Positions 1 to 8,994 of a DNA stretch of 64,000 bases are shown one piece after another; position 1 is the stretch's first letter; each line of letters begins with the position of its first letter. A model generated the notes under the pieces. It ran no database searches. It was not told the origin of the DNA and worked only from the letters and a program-made list of their open reading frames with translations. The position numbers were made by a program, and so were the translations under genes. The DNA lies in NCBI GenBank assembly GCA_900766265.1, contig CAAFUS010000013.1, positions 248,001 through 312,000 of the forward strand. The letters are read 5' to 3'. The DNA is from Pseudomonadaceae bacterium. Lineage in GTDB: Bacteria > Pseudomonadota > Gammaproteobacteria > Pseudomonadales > Pseudomonadaceae.

Positions 1-60
1 CTACGTCCCGGCATCGCCGTACGCGAGGCCGACGAGCCGATCGCGGCGGGAGCCCACTGA
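1..60 (+). CDS. 3' end of an RND efflux periplasmic adaptor gene (partial)
   Basis: The first 57 bases read as an open frame ending in TGA at 58-60. That stop overlaps the ATG of the RND pump gene (ATGA arrangement), which signals translational coupling. Only 19 residues are visible, so the family is inferred from context: RND pumps are normally preceded by their membrane-fusion (adaptor) subunit, and an outer-membrane channel gene follows here. Confidence 0.6.
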   Translation, partial: LRPGIAVREADEPIAAGAH

Positions 61-3000
61 TGCAGACGCGCGGTTTCTACGCGCTGTGCATCGGCCATCC
101 GATCGGTATCGTGCTGCTGGCGGTGGCGCTGCTGCTGTGTGGGATGATCGCCTTCACCCGGCTGCCATTGGCACCGCTGCCCGAGGTGGACGCGCCCACC
201 ATCGAGGTCACCGCGCAGATGCCCGGCGCCAGCGCCGACACCATGGCCTCGTCGGTGGCAACGCCCCTGGAGGTGCAGTTCAGCGCCATCCCCGGCATCG
301 AGGACATGACCTCCACCAGCTCGCTGGGCCGGGTCGAGCTGATCCTGCAGTTCAACCTCGACAAGGACATCGACGCCGCCGCCCAGGAAGTCCAGGCGGC
401 CATCAACGCGGCGTCCTCCCGGCTGCCGGCGGACCTGCCGGAGTTGCCGGTGTGGCGCAAGATCAACCCCGCCGACACCCCCATCATCATCCTCGCGGTC
501 AGCTCGCAGACCCTGTCGCCCTATGAGGTCAGCGACCTGGCCGAGTCGGCCATCGCCCGCCAGCTGAGCCAGATCCAGGGCGTCGGCATGATTCGCCTCA
601 ACGGTCTGCAGCGCCCGGCGATCCGTATTCAGGCGCGGCCCGAGCGGCTCGCCGCGGCTGGCGTCACCCTGGCCGAGATTCGCAGCGCGGTGCAGGGCGC
701 CAGCGGCAACCGGCCGACCGGCGCGCTGGTCGGCGAGTACCGCCTCTCCACCCTCAACAGCAACGGCCAGCTGTTCGAAGCCTCCGACTACGCCGACCTG
801 ATCGTCGCCTACCGGGGCGGGGCGCCCGTTCGGCTCGGCGACGTGGCGAACGTCAGCCTCGGCTCGGAGAACGCCTACACCCAGGCCACGCCCAACGGCG
901 TGCCCGGCGTCGCGGTGGTCATCCGCCGCCAGCCCGGCGCCAACATCGTCGCCACCGCCGAGGCGGTGATCGCCGCGCTGCCGGAACTCACCGCCGAGCT
1001 GCCGGCCGACCTCAAGGTGGAAGTGCTCAACGACCGTACGCGCACCATCCGCGCCTCGCTGCACGAGGCCGAGCTGACCCTGCTGATCGCCGTGGCGCTG
1101 GTGATCGGCATCATGGCGTTGTTCCTGCGCCAATGGTCGGCGACGCTGGTGGTTTTCGCCGTGCTCGCCACCTCGGTGGTAGGCGCCTGCGCGGCGATGT
1201 ACCTGTTCGGACTGTCTCTGAACAACCTGACGCTGGTGGCGATCATCATCGCCGTGGGGTTCATGGTCGACGACGCCATCGTGGTGGTGGAGAACATCCA
1301 TCGGCACTTAGAGCGCGGGGTCGGGCGGGTCCAGGCGGCCCTCGACGGCATCCAGGAGATCGGCTTCACCGTGGTCTCCATCAGCCTGTCGCTGGTCGCG
1401 GTGTTCATTCCGCTGTTCTTCATGAGCGGCTACATCGGCCGGCTGTTTCGCGAGTTCGCCCTGGCCGCGACCTCGGCGATCCTAATCTCCGTGGTCATCT
1501 GCCTGACGCTGGCACCGGCACTGGCGGCGTTGTTCATGCAGCCGCTGCCGCCGGGACACGGTCGTGGCGGGCTGATGGACCGTGTCATCGCCCGCTACGA
1601 TCGGGCACTGGTCTGGGCGCTCGACCATCAGCGCATCACCCTCTCGGTGTTCGGCCTGTGCGTGCTGCTTAGCGTCGGCGGGTTCGTGCTGATGCCCAAG
1701 GGCTTCTTTCCGCTGCAGGACACCGGTTTCATGAACGGGACGGTGCAGGCGTCGGCCGACATCTCATACGAGGCGATGCAGGCCAAGAGCCGCCGCGTGG
1801 TGGAGATCCTGCGCAACGATCCGGACGTGATCGCCTTCAACGCCGACATCGGCAACGACGGCACGTACAGCGTGGGCGGCCTGGCGGTGGTGCTGAGCGA
1901 CCCCGACGACCGCGAGGCGACGGTGGAGCAGATCATCGATCGGCTGCGGCCGCAGTTCGCCGCGATTCCGGACCTGCGTGTGACGCTGCGCGCGGCGCAG
2001 GACATCAACCTCGGTTCGCGGGCCTCGCGTGCCCAGTACCAGTACGTGCTGCGCAGCCGTTCGCTGGACGAGCTGGCGGTGTGGACGCCGCGCCTGACCG
2101 AGCGGTTGCAGGAGCATCCGCTGTTTCGCGACGTGAACACCGACCTGCAGTTCGACGCCGCGGTGACGCCGGTGCGCATCGACCGCGAGGCCGCGGCGCG
2201 CTATGGCTTCTCCGCCAGCGACGTGGACAACGCGCTCTATGATGCCTTCGGCCAACGCCGCATCAACGAGATCCAGACCGAGGCCAACCAGTACCGCGTG
2301 GTGCTCGAACTCAGCCGCACCCAGCGCCAGCAGGTCCAGAGCTTGGATCTGTTCCAGCTGCGCTCGCCGATCACCGGTGAGCTGGTGCCGCTGGGCACCT
2401 TTGCCACCGTCCAGCCGCAGCACGCGGCGCCGGTGAGCATCAACCACAGCGGCCTGCTGCCCTCGGCCAATATCTCCTTCAACCTCGCCGCGGGCGTGGC
2501 GCTGGGCGATGCGGTGGCGGTGCTGCGCCAGATCGAGCAGGACCTCGGCATGCCGGCCACCGTCGGCGGGCGCTTCAGCGGCGCGGCGCAGGCCTTCCAA
2601 CAGACCCTGGCTTCGCAGCCACTGCTGATCCTGGCCGCGCTGGTGGCGGTCTACATCATCCTCGGGGTGCTTTACGAGAGCTTCATCCACCCGCTTACCA
2701 TCCTCTCGACCATCCCCTCGGCCGGCCTCGGCGCTTTGCTGTTGCTGTGGCTGTGGGGCTTGGACTTCTCGATCATGGCGCTGATCGGGCTGATCCTGCT
2801 GATCGGCATCGTCAAGAAGAACGGCATCCTGCTGATCGACTTCGCGCTGCAGGCGCAGCGCCAGGGCATGACTCCGCGCGATGCGATCCATCAGGCCTGC
2901 CTGACGCGTTTCCGGCCGATCCTGATGACCACCCTGGCGGCGATGTTCGGGGCGTTTCCGCTGATGCTCGCCTTTGGCACCGGCGCCGAGCTGCGCGAGC

Positions 3001-3149
3001 CGCTGGGCGTGGCGGTGGTTGGCGGGCTGATGCTGAGCCAGGTGCTGACCCTGCTCACCACGCCGGTCATCTATCTGATGATGGATCGTCATTTCCTCGC
3101 CTGCCGCCGTGAGGCGCAGGCCCGCGCCGCCGCAGGAGAACACGCATGA
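60..3149 (+). CDS. RND multidrug efflux inner-membrane pump (HAE1 family, MdtC/MuxB-like)
   Basis: A 1029-residue proton-driven drug exporter, the usual length of AcrB-type pumps. The N-terminus has the first transmembrane helix and the porter-domain motif ATPLE. The stretch GFMVDDAIVVVEN holds the paired aspartates of the proton relay (D404/D405), and the relay lysine lies in the motif GIVKKNGILLIDF near K919. The N-terminal 150 residues resemble MdtB/MdtC/MuxB rather than MexB. It sits between an adaptor remnant and an OprM-type gene, each coupled by an ATGA overlap, so this is the middle gene of a tripartite pump operon. The substrate cannot be deduced. Confidence 0.95.
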   Translation: MQTRGFYALCIGHPIGIVLLAVALLLCGMIAFTRLPLAPLPEVDAPTIEVTAQMPGASADTMASSVATPLEVQFSAIPGIEDMTSTSSLGRVELILQFNLDKDIDAAAQEVQAAINAASSRLPADLPELPVWRKINPADTPIIILAVSSQTLSPYEVSDLAESAIARQLSQIQGVGMIRLNGLQRPAIRIQARPERLAAAGVTLAEIRSAVQGASGNRPTGALVGEYRLSTLNSNGQLFEASDYADLIVAYRGGAPVRLGDVANVSLGSENAYTQATPNGVPGVAVVIRRQPGANIVATAEAVIAALPELTAELPADLKVEVLNDRTRTIRASLHEAELTLLIAVALVIGIMALFLRQWSATLVVFAVLATSVVGACAAMYLFGLSLNNLTLVAIIIAVGFMVDDAIVVVENIHRHLERGVGRVQAALDGIQEIGFTVVSISLSLVAVFIPLFFMSGYIGRLFREFALAATSAILISVVICLTLAPALAALFMQPLPPGHGRGGLMDRVIARYDRALVWALDHQRITLSVFGLCVLLSVGGFVLMPKGFFPLQDTGFMNGTVQASADISYEAMQAKSRRVVEILRNDPDVIAFNADIGNDGTYSVGGLAVVLSDPDDREATVEQIIDRLRPQFAAIPDLRVTLRAAQDINLGSRASRAQYQYVLRSRSLDELAVWTPRLTERLQEHPLFRDVNTDLQFDAAVTPVRIDREAAARYGFSASDVDNALYDAFGQRRINEIQTEANQYRVVLELSRTQRQQVQSLDLFQLRSPITGELVPLGTFATVQPQHAAPVSINHSGLLPSANISFNLAAGVALGDAVAVLRQIEQDLGMPATVGGRFSGAAQAFQQTLASQPLLILAALVAVYIILGVLYESFIHPLTILSTIPSAGLGALLLLWLWGLDFSIMALIGLILLIGIVKKNGILLIDFALQAQRQGMTPRDAIHQACLTRFRPILMTTLAAMFGAFPLMLAFGTGAELREPLGVAVVGGLMLSQVLTLLTTPVIYLMMDRHFLACRREAQARAAAGEHA

Positions 3150-4477
3150 GGCTGCTGACCATGCTTTGCCTGGGGGTGTTGTTGGCGGGCTGCGCGGCGC
3201 GCCAGGATCAGGAGCCATCGCCGCCGCCGGTGGACGACGCCCTGGTCGCGCTGCCGCTGCAATGGTGGGTCGGGCTCGGTGATCCGACCCTTGCGCGGCT
3301 GGTGGAACTGGCGTTGCAGGACAACCTCGACCTGGCCGTCGCCAGCCAGCGCATCCGCGAACAGCGCGCGTTGCGCCGGCAGAGCAGCGGCGCATTGTTT
3401 CCGAGCCTCTACGGCACTGGTCGGCACGAAAAGGGAAAGGTGCGCGACGGCCATGACGAATCGTATTTCTACGGGCTGGACCTGGCATGGGAGCTCGACC
3501 TGTTCGGCCGTCTGCGCGCGCTCGATCGCTCCGCGCAAGCCGGCCTGCAGGCTGCGCGCGCCGATTACCAGGCGCTGCGCCTGAGCCTGATAAGCGAGGT
3601 CGCGACGACCTACCTGCGTTACCGGCTGGCCCTGGCGCAGGCGCAGATCGCCGAGCGGGCCGCCGACAGCCAGGAGCAGGTGGCGCGCATCACCCGGGTC
3701 CGCTTCGACCAGGGCACTGCCAGCGGGCTGGATGTCGAGCGGTTCGACACCCAGGTCGCGATCACCCGCGCCGCGGTGCCCAGGGCGCGAGAACAGGCCG
3801 CCGCTGCGCGCTACGCCCTGGGCTATCTGCTCAACCGCGAGCAGGCCGAGATCGACGCGCTGCTGGGGACGGCCACAGAGCTGCCGGCGGCCCCCGACGA
3901 TACCCAGCTGCTGGCGCTGTTCGAACTGCCGGCCAGCAGCCTTCGTGGTCGGCCCGATGTGCGCGCTGCAGAGTTGCGGGCGCAGGCCGCCGATGCTTCG
4001 CTCGAGGCCGCCCGCGCGCTGCGTTTCCCGCAGCTGAGCCTGGGCGCCCTGGTGGGCATCGAGCAGGGCGTTTCGGGCACCCGCTGGTCGCTCGGCGGCC
4101 AGGTGCTGCAGCCGATCTTCGACTTCGGTCTGATCCGCGCGCAGATCGAGGCCAGCGACGCGCGGCGCGAACAGGCGCTGCTCGGTTACCAGGCCACCGT
4201 CGGCCAGGCGCTACGCGAGACCCGCAGCGCGATTTCGGCCTATTCCGAAGGACTGGCCCGCCAGCGGCTGCTGGACGCCGCGATCCGCGCCTCGGCCAAT
4301 GCCACCGATCTTGCCCGGCGCCAGTACGACGCCGGTACGGTCTCGCTGATCGAAGTGCTCGATGCCGAGCGCACTCAGTTCGAGGCCCAGCTCGACCAGG
4401 TGCAGGCCGCCGCCGACGTCGCGCTGCGCTGGGTGGAGATCTACCGCACCCTGGGTCTGGCGCCTCCGCTGCCCTGA
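3146..4477 (+). CDS. Outer-membrane efflux channel lipoprotein (OprM/NodT family)
   Basis: A 443-residue TolC-like outer-membrane factor that completes the tripartite pump. The N-terminus is a lipoprotein signal with lipobox LLAGC (lipidated Cys16). Two OEP repeats follow, rich in long helices, with the usual motif DLFGRLRALDRSAQAG in the first half and the GTVSLIEVLDAERTQFEAQ segment near the C-terminus. The start codon overlaps the pump stop codon. The gene ends four bases before the convergent LysR gene. Confidence 0.93.
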   Translation: MRLLTMLCLGVLLAGCAARQDQEPSPPPVDDALVALPLQWWVGLGDPTLARLVELALQDNLDLAVASQRIREQRALRRQSSGALFPSLYGTGRHEKGKVRDGHDESYFYGLDLAWELDLFGRLRALDRSAQAGLQAARADYQALRLSLISEVATTYLRYRLALAQAQIAERAADSQEQVARITRVRFDQGTASGLDVERFDTQVAITRAAVPRAREQAAAARYALGYLLNREQAEIDALLGTATELPAAPDDTQLLALFELPASSLRGRPDVRAAELRAQAADASLEAARALRFPQLSLGALVGIEQGVSGTRWSLGGQVLQPIFDFGLIRAQIEASDARREQALLGYQATVGQALRETRSAISAYSEGLARQRLLDAAIRASANATDLARRQYDAGTVSLIEVLDAERTQFEAQLDQVQAAADVALRWVEIYRTLGLAPPLP

Positions 4478-4481
4478 GCGA

Positions 4482-5438
4482 TCAACCTTCCCGCCGTGGT
4501 CGGCCGGGCTCCAGGGCCCGACCCACGGCATTGATCGCCGCGCGCTCGCCCTGCACGAAGCGGAAGAAGGTCTGCGCCACCGGCGAGAGGTGCTTGCCGC
4601 GCGGATAGGCCAGGCACCAGCTGCGCACCAGCGGCAATTCCTCCACCGGCAGTTCCACCAGTATCCCGGCCTGCAGTTCGTGGCGCACCGCATGGCGCGG
4701 CAGCAGCGCGACGCCCATGCCCGCCAGCACGCCTTCCTTCTGCGCCTCGAACGACGCGAGTTCCTCGGTGAGAGGGAAATGTGCGCGCCGCTGGTGGCAG
4801 TACTCTTCGCAGGCCTTGCGCGTGCCGGAACCCTTTTCGCGAACCAGCAGCGGCCAGGCGGTAAGTGCCTGCAGTGGGAGGGAGTCTTGCTCGGTCGCCG
4901 GGTGCCCGGCGCGGGCCACCGCGACGATGGCGTTGTCCAGGAAGGGCAAAAATTCCAGCGCCAGGTCGGAGGGAATCTGGGTCATCACCAGCAGGTCGTC
5001 GCGGTTGGCGGTGATCCGCCTGACCGCCTCGGCGTGATTGACCACCACCAGTTGAAGGCTGACTTCCGGGTAACGGTCGCGAAACGCGGCGAACAGGTGG
5101 GGTAGAAAGTACTTGGCGCTCGACTCGATGGCCAGGCGCAGCTGGCCTTGCAGCGAGCCCTGCAGGTCGGACAGCTGCATGTCGAGGCTCTCGAGTCGGC
5201 CGAAGATATCGCTGCTGGCGAGCCGCAGCGCCTCGGCGGCCTCGGTCAGGTAGAGCTTCTTGCCGACGTAGTCGAACAGCGGCTGGCCCACCAGCTCTTC
5301 GAGCTGACGGATCTGTAGGCTCACCGCCGGCTGGGTCAGCGACATCTCCAGCGCGGCGCGGCTATAGGAGCGGCTGTCGCAGACGGCTCGAAAGACCTGC
5401 AATTGGCGCAGGGTCAGGCGCAGCAGGGATTTGCGCAC
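4482..5438 (-). CDS. pycR: LysR-type regulator divergent from pyruvate carboxylase (PycR-like)
   Basis: A 318-residue LysR-family activator/repressor starting at GTG. An N-terminal winged helix-turn-helix occupies about residues 8-66 (SRAALEMSLTQPAVSLQIRQLEE), followed by a type-2 periplasmic-binding-like effector domain. It is divergent from pycA with a 176-bp spacer holding palindromic sequences. In P. aeruginosa the LysR gene in this position is known as PycR, so the symbol rests on gene order as well as family. The effector ligand is unknown. Confidence 0.85.
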   Translation of the reverse strand: MRKSLLRLTLRQLQVFRAVCDSRSYSRAALEMSLTQPAVSLQIRQLEELVGQPLFDYVGKKLYLTEAAEALRLASSDIFGRLESLDMQLSDLQGSLQGQLRLAIESSAKYFLPHLFAAFRDRYPEVSLQLVVVNHAEAVRRITANRDDLLVMTQIPSDLALEFLPFLDNAIVAVARAGHPATEQDSLPLQALTAWPLLVREKGSGTRKACEEYCHQRRAHFPLTEELASFEAQKEGVLAGMGVALLPRHAVRHELQAGILVELPVEELPLVRSWCLAYPRGKHLSPVAQTFFRFVQGERAAINAVGRALEPGRPRREG

Positions 5439-5477
5439 AGTGTCGGTCCTCGGACAAAGCCCTCTCGGAGCGCGTGT

Positions 5478-5527
5478 ATAAGTAATTACTTATGCACAGG
5501 CAAACAATTATTGATTTTCTTTAATCA
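5478..5527. promoter_or_regulatory. Palindromic sites in the pycR-pycA divergent promoter region
   Basis: A perfect 16-bp palindrome, ATAAGTAATTACTTAT, lies at 5478-5493. A second inverted repeat, TGATT-N6-AATCA, spans 5512-5527 in the same AT-rich stretch. LysR regulators bind interrupted palindromes of this kind between divergent genes, so these are the best candidates for PycR binding. That assignment is inference; only the symmetry is seen. Confidence 0.6.
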
Positions 5528-5614
5528 TAGGTAAAGGCGTAGCTTAAAACGCGACCCAGTCCCTGATTGCGGTCACACAGCGACCCGAAATAACAACGAT
5601 CCGAGGGCTTTCGC

Positions 5615-7030
5615 GTGATCAAGAAGCTACTGATCGCCAACCGTGGCGAGATCGCCGTGCGCATCGTGCGCGCTTGCGCCGAGATGGGCATTCGCTCGGT
5701 GGCGGTCTACTCCGAGGCCGACCGCATGGCGCTGCACGTCAAGCGTGCGGACGAGGCCTACCGCGTCGGCGAGGACCCGCTGGCCGGCTACCTCAACCCG
5801 CGCAAGCTGGTGAACCTGGCAGTGGAAACCGGCTGTGACGCGCTCCATCCCGGTTATGGATTCCTTTCAGAGAATGCTGAGCTGGCCGAGATCTGCGCCG
5901 AGCGCGGGATTCGCTTCGTCGGCCCCAGCGCCGAGGTGATTCGTCGCATGGGTAACAAGACCGAGGCGCGGCGCAGCATGATCAAGGCCGGCGTGCCGGT
6001 CACGCCCGGCACCGAGGGCAACGTCGCGGATCTCGCCGAGGCGCTGGCCGAGGGCGAGCGCATCGGTTACCCGGTCATGCTCAAGGCTACCTCCGGCGGC
6101 GGCGGCCGCGGCATTCGCCGCTGCAACTCGCGCGCCGAGCTGGAGCAGAACTTCCCGCGGGTAATCTCCGAGGCGACCAAGGCCTTCGGCAGCGCGGAAG
6201 TCTTCCTGGAAAAATGCATCGTCAACCCCAAGCACATCGAGGCGCAGATCCTCGCCGACAGCCATGGCAACACGGTGCACCTGTTCGAGCGCGACTGCTC
6301 GATCCAGCGACGCAACCAGAAGCTGATCGAGATCGCCCCGAGCCCGCAGCTCACCCCCGAACAGCGCGCCTACATCGGTGATCTCGCCGTGCGCGCCGCT
6401 CAGGCGGTGGGCTACGAGAACGCCGGTACCGTCGAGTTCCTGCTAGCCGACGGCGAGGTGTACTTCATGGAAATGAACACCCGGGTGCAGGTCGAGCACA
6501 CCATCACCGAAGAGATCACCGGGATCGACATCGTCCGCGAGCAGATCCGCATCGCCTCCGGCCTGCCGCTGTCGTTCAAGCAGGAGGACATCCAGTACCG
6601 CGGCTACGCGCTGCAGTTCCGGATCAACGCCGAGGACCCACGCAACGGCTTTCTGCCCAGCTTCGGCAAGATCACGCGCTACTACGCGCCCGGCGGCCCC
6701 GGCGTGCGCACTGACACGGCGATCTACACCGGCTACACCATCCCGCCGTACTACGACTCCATGTGCCTGAAGCTGATCGTCTGGGCATTGACCTGGGAAG
6801 AGGCCCTGGCCCGGGGCTCCCGGGCGCTGGACGACATGCGCGTGCAGGGCGTCAAGACCACCGCGACCTACTACCAGCAGATCCTCGCTGATCCGGACTT
6901 TCGCAGCGGCCGCTTCAATACCAGCTTCGTCGACGAACACCCGCAGCTGTTGAACTACTCGATCAAGCGCAAGCCCGGTGAACTGGCGCTGGCCATCGCC
7001 GCCGCCATCGCCGCCCATGCCGGCCTGTAG
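5615..7030 (+). CDS. pycA: Pyruvate carboxylase subunit A (biotin carboxylase)
   Basis: A 471-residue ATP-grasp biotin carboxylase that carboxylates the biotin of subunit B with bicarbonate and ATP. Visible signatures are the N-terminal KKLLIANRGEIAVRI, the glycine-rich ATP loop SGGGGRGIRRC, the active-site segment FMEMNTRVQVEHTITEEITG, and the C-terminal PPYYDSMCLKLIVW. The start is GTG, preceded by GAGGG at a good distance. It is followed 27 bp later by pycB. AccC of fatty-acid synthesis is very similar, but pairing with an oxaloacetate-type carboxyltransferase subunit identifies the anaplerotic enzyme. Confidence 0.95.
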   Translation: MIKKLLIANRGEIAVRIVRACAEMGIRSVAVYSEADRMALHVKRADEAYRVGEDPLAGYLNPRKLVNLAVETGCDALHPGYGFLSENAELAEICAERGIRFVGPSAEVIRRMGNKTEARRSMIKAGVPVTPGTEGNVADLAEALAEGERIGYPVMLKATSGGGGRGIRRCNSRAELEQNFPRVISEATKAFGSAEVFLEKCIVNPKHIEAQILADSHGNTVHLFERDCSIQRRNQKLIEIAPSPQLTPEQRAYIGDLAVRAAQAVGYENAGTVEFLLADGEVYFMEMNTRVQVEHTITEEITGIDIVREQIRIASGLPLSFKQEDIQYRGYALQFRINAEDPRNGFLPSFGKITRYYAPGGPGVRTDTAIYTGYTIPPYYDSMCLKLIVWALTWEEALARGSRALDDMRVQGVKTTATYYQQILADPDFRSGRFNTSFVDEHPQLLNYSIKRKPGELALAIAAAIAAHAGL

Positions 7031-7057
7031 CCACCGGCCGATGAAGGAGCAGAACGA

Positions 7058-8866
7058 ATGAACAAGAAAATCACGGTCACCGACACCATCCTGCGTGACG
7101 CCCACCAGTCGCTGCTGGCCACCCGCATGCGCACCGAGGACATGCTGCCGATCTGCGAGAAGCTCGACCGGGTCGGCTACTGGTCGCTGGAAGTCTGGGG
7201 CGGCGCCACCTTCGACGCCTGCGTGCGCTTTCTCAAGGAAGATCCATGGGAACGCCTGCGCCAGCTGAAAGCGGCGCTGCCCAACACCCGCCTGCAGATG
7301 CTGCTGCGCGGGCAGAACCTGCTCGGTTACCGGCACTACAGTGACGACGTGGTCGAGGCGTTCTGTGCACGTGCGGCCGAGAACGGTATCGACGTGTTCC
7401 GTATCTTCGATGCGATGAACGACGTGCGAAACCTCGAGACCGCCATCCGCGCCGTGAAGAAAACCGGCAAGCATGCCCAGGGCACCATCGCCTACACCAC
7501 CAGTCCCGTGCACACTACCGAGGCGTTCGTCGAGCAGGCGAGGGCGATGGCGGCGATGGGCGTCGACTCCATCGCGATCAAGGACATGGCCGGCCTGCTG
7601 ACCCCCTACGCCACCGGCGATCTGGTCAAGGCGCTGAAGACCGCGCTGCCGGACATGGACGTGGTGGTGCATTCCCATGACACCGCAGGCGTGGCCAGCA
7701 TGTGTCAGCTCAAGGCGCTGGAAAATGGCGCCGATCGCATCGACACCGCCATCTCCAGCATGGCCTGGGGTACCAGCCATCCGGGCACCGAGTCGATGGT
7801 CGCCGCGCTGCGCGGCACGCCCTACGACACCGGCCTGGACCTGGAGCTGCTGCAGGACATCGGCCTGTATTTCCATGCGGTACGCAAGAAGTACCACCAG
7901 TTCGAAAGCGAATTCACCGGTGTCGATACCCGAGTGCAGGTCAACCAGGTGCCCGGTGGGATGATTTCCAACCTCGCCAATCAGCTCAAGGAGCAGGGCG
8001 CGCTGAACCGCATGAACGAGGTGCTGGCGGAAATCCCGCGGGTGCGAGAAGACCTCGGCTTCCCGCCGCTGGTGACGCCGACCTCCCAGATCGTCGGGAC
8101 CCAGGCGTTCTTCAACGTACTGGCCGGCGAGCGCTACAAGACCATCACCAACGAGGTGAAACTCTACCTGCAAGGCCGCTACGGCAAAGCGCCCGGGGCG
8201 GTGAACGAGAAGCTGCGCCGCCAGGCCATCGGCGGCGAGGAGCTGATCGAGTGCCGCCCTGCCGATCTGCTCAAGCCGGAGCTCGAGCGCCTGCGCGCCG
8301 AGATCGGCTCGCTGGCCAGCAGCGAGGAAGACGTGCTGACCTATGCCATGTTCCCGGACATCGGCCGCAAGTTCCTTGAGGAGCGCCAGGCCGGCACGCT
8401 GCAACCTGAGGTGTTGTTGCCAATTCCCGACGGCAACGCGATCGCGGCCAGCGCCGGCGGGGTGCCCACCGAGTTCGTCATCGACGTGCACGGCGAAAGC
8501 TACCGGGTCGACATCACCGGCGTTGGCGTCAAGGGCGAGGGCAAGCGCCACTTCTACCTGTCGATCGACGGCATGCCCGAAGAAGTGGTGTTCGAGCCGC
8601 TCAACAACTACGTCGGCGGAGCCGACGGCGGACGCCGCCAGGCGAGCGGACCGGGGGACGTCAGCACCAACATGCCGGGCAACATCGTCGAGGTGCTGGT
8701 GGCCGAGGGCGATACGGTCAAACCGGGGCAGGCCCTGCTGATCGCCGAGGCGATGAAGATGGAAACCGAAGTGCAGGCGCCAATCGCCGGCACGGTGAAG
8801 GCGATCCACGTGACCAAGGGCGACCGGGTGAACCCTGGCGAGACACTGGTGGAAATCGTCGCCTGA
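7058..8866 (+). CDS. pycB: Pyruvate carboxylase subunit B (carboxyltransferase plus biotin carrier)
   Basis: A 602-residue subunit that transfers the carboxyl group from biotin to pyruvate, giving oxaloacetate. The N-terminal HMGL-like TIM barrel begins VTDTILRDAHQSLLATR and carries the conserved VVVHSHDTAG. The C-terminal biotinyl domain has the EAMKMET motif, with biotinylated Lys567. Layout and length match oxaloacetate decarboxylase alpha (OadA), but no OadB or OadG genes are nearby, so the two-subunit pyruvate carboxylase of pseudomonads is preferred. An upstream AAGGAG supports the start. Confidence 0.94.
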   Translation: MNKKITVTDTILRDAHQSLLATRMRTEDMLPICEKLDRVGYWSLEVWGGATFDACVRFLKEDPWERLRQLKAALPNTRLQMLLRGQNLLGYRHYSDDVVEAFCARAAENGIDVFRIFDAMNDVRNLETAIRAVKKTGKHAQGTIAYTTSPVHTTEAFVEQARAMAAMGVDSIAIKDMAGLLTPYATGDLVKALKTALPDMDVVVHSHDTAGVASMCQLKALENGADRIDTAISSMAWGTSHPGTESMVAALRGTPYDTGLDLELLQDIGLYFHAVRKKYHQFESEFTGVDTRVQVNQVPGGMISNLANQLKEQGALNRMNEVLAEIPRVREDLGFPPLVTPTSQIVGTQAFFNVLAGERYKTITNEVKLYLQGRYGKAPGAVNEKLRRQAIGGEELIECRPADLLKPELERLRAEIGSLASSEEDVLTYAMFPDIGRKFLEERQAGTLQPEVLLPIPDGNAIAASAGGVPTEFVIDVHGESYRVDITGVGVKGEGKRHFYLSIDGMPEEVVFEPLNNYVGGADGGRRQASGPGDVSTNMPGNIVEVLVAEGDTVKPGQALLIAEAMKMETEVQAPIAGTVKAIHVTKGDRVNPGETLVEIVA

Positions 8867-8881
8867 CCGGGCAGTCCCCCT

Positions 8882-8905
8882 GGGAGCCGCAAGGCTCCCT
8901 TTTTT
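8882..8905 (+). terminator. Rho-independent terminator after pycB
   Basis: A perfect 7-bp stem, GGGAGCC/GGCTCCC, with a GCAA loop is followed by six T residues, 15 bp after the pycB stop. This closes the pycA-pycB operon, so the bicarbonate transporter downstream probably has its own promoter. Confidence 0.92.
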
Positions 8906-8994
8906 GTGCGCGACGACGAAACGCACGTGCTCTGCCGGCCGCAGGCGTCGTCTAGCCTTGCAGCTGAACGATCATCAACGAACCGGAGGTATCG

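Noticed and set aside
1764..3488. 574-codon minus-strand frame opposite the RND pump
   Set aside because: The pump frame has full family motifs and the antisense frame has none.
6443..8926. 827-codon open frame antisense to pycA-pycB
   Set aside because: It is a shadow of the high-GC genes on the other strand; it has no ribosome site, low-complexity composition and no family resemblance.
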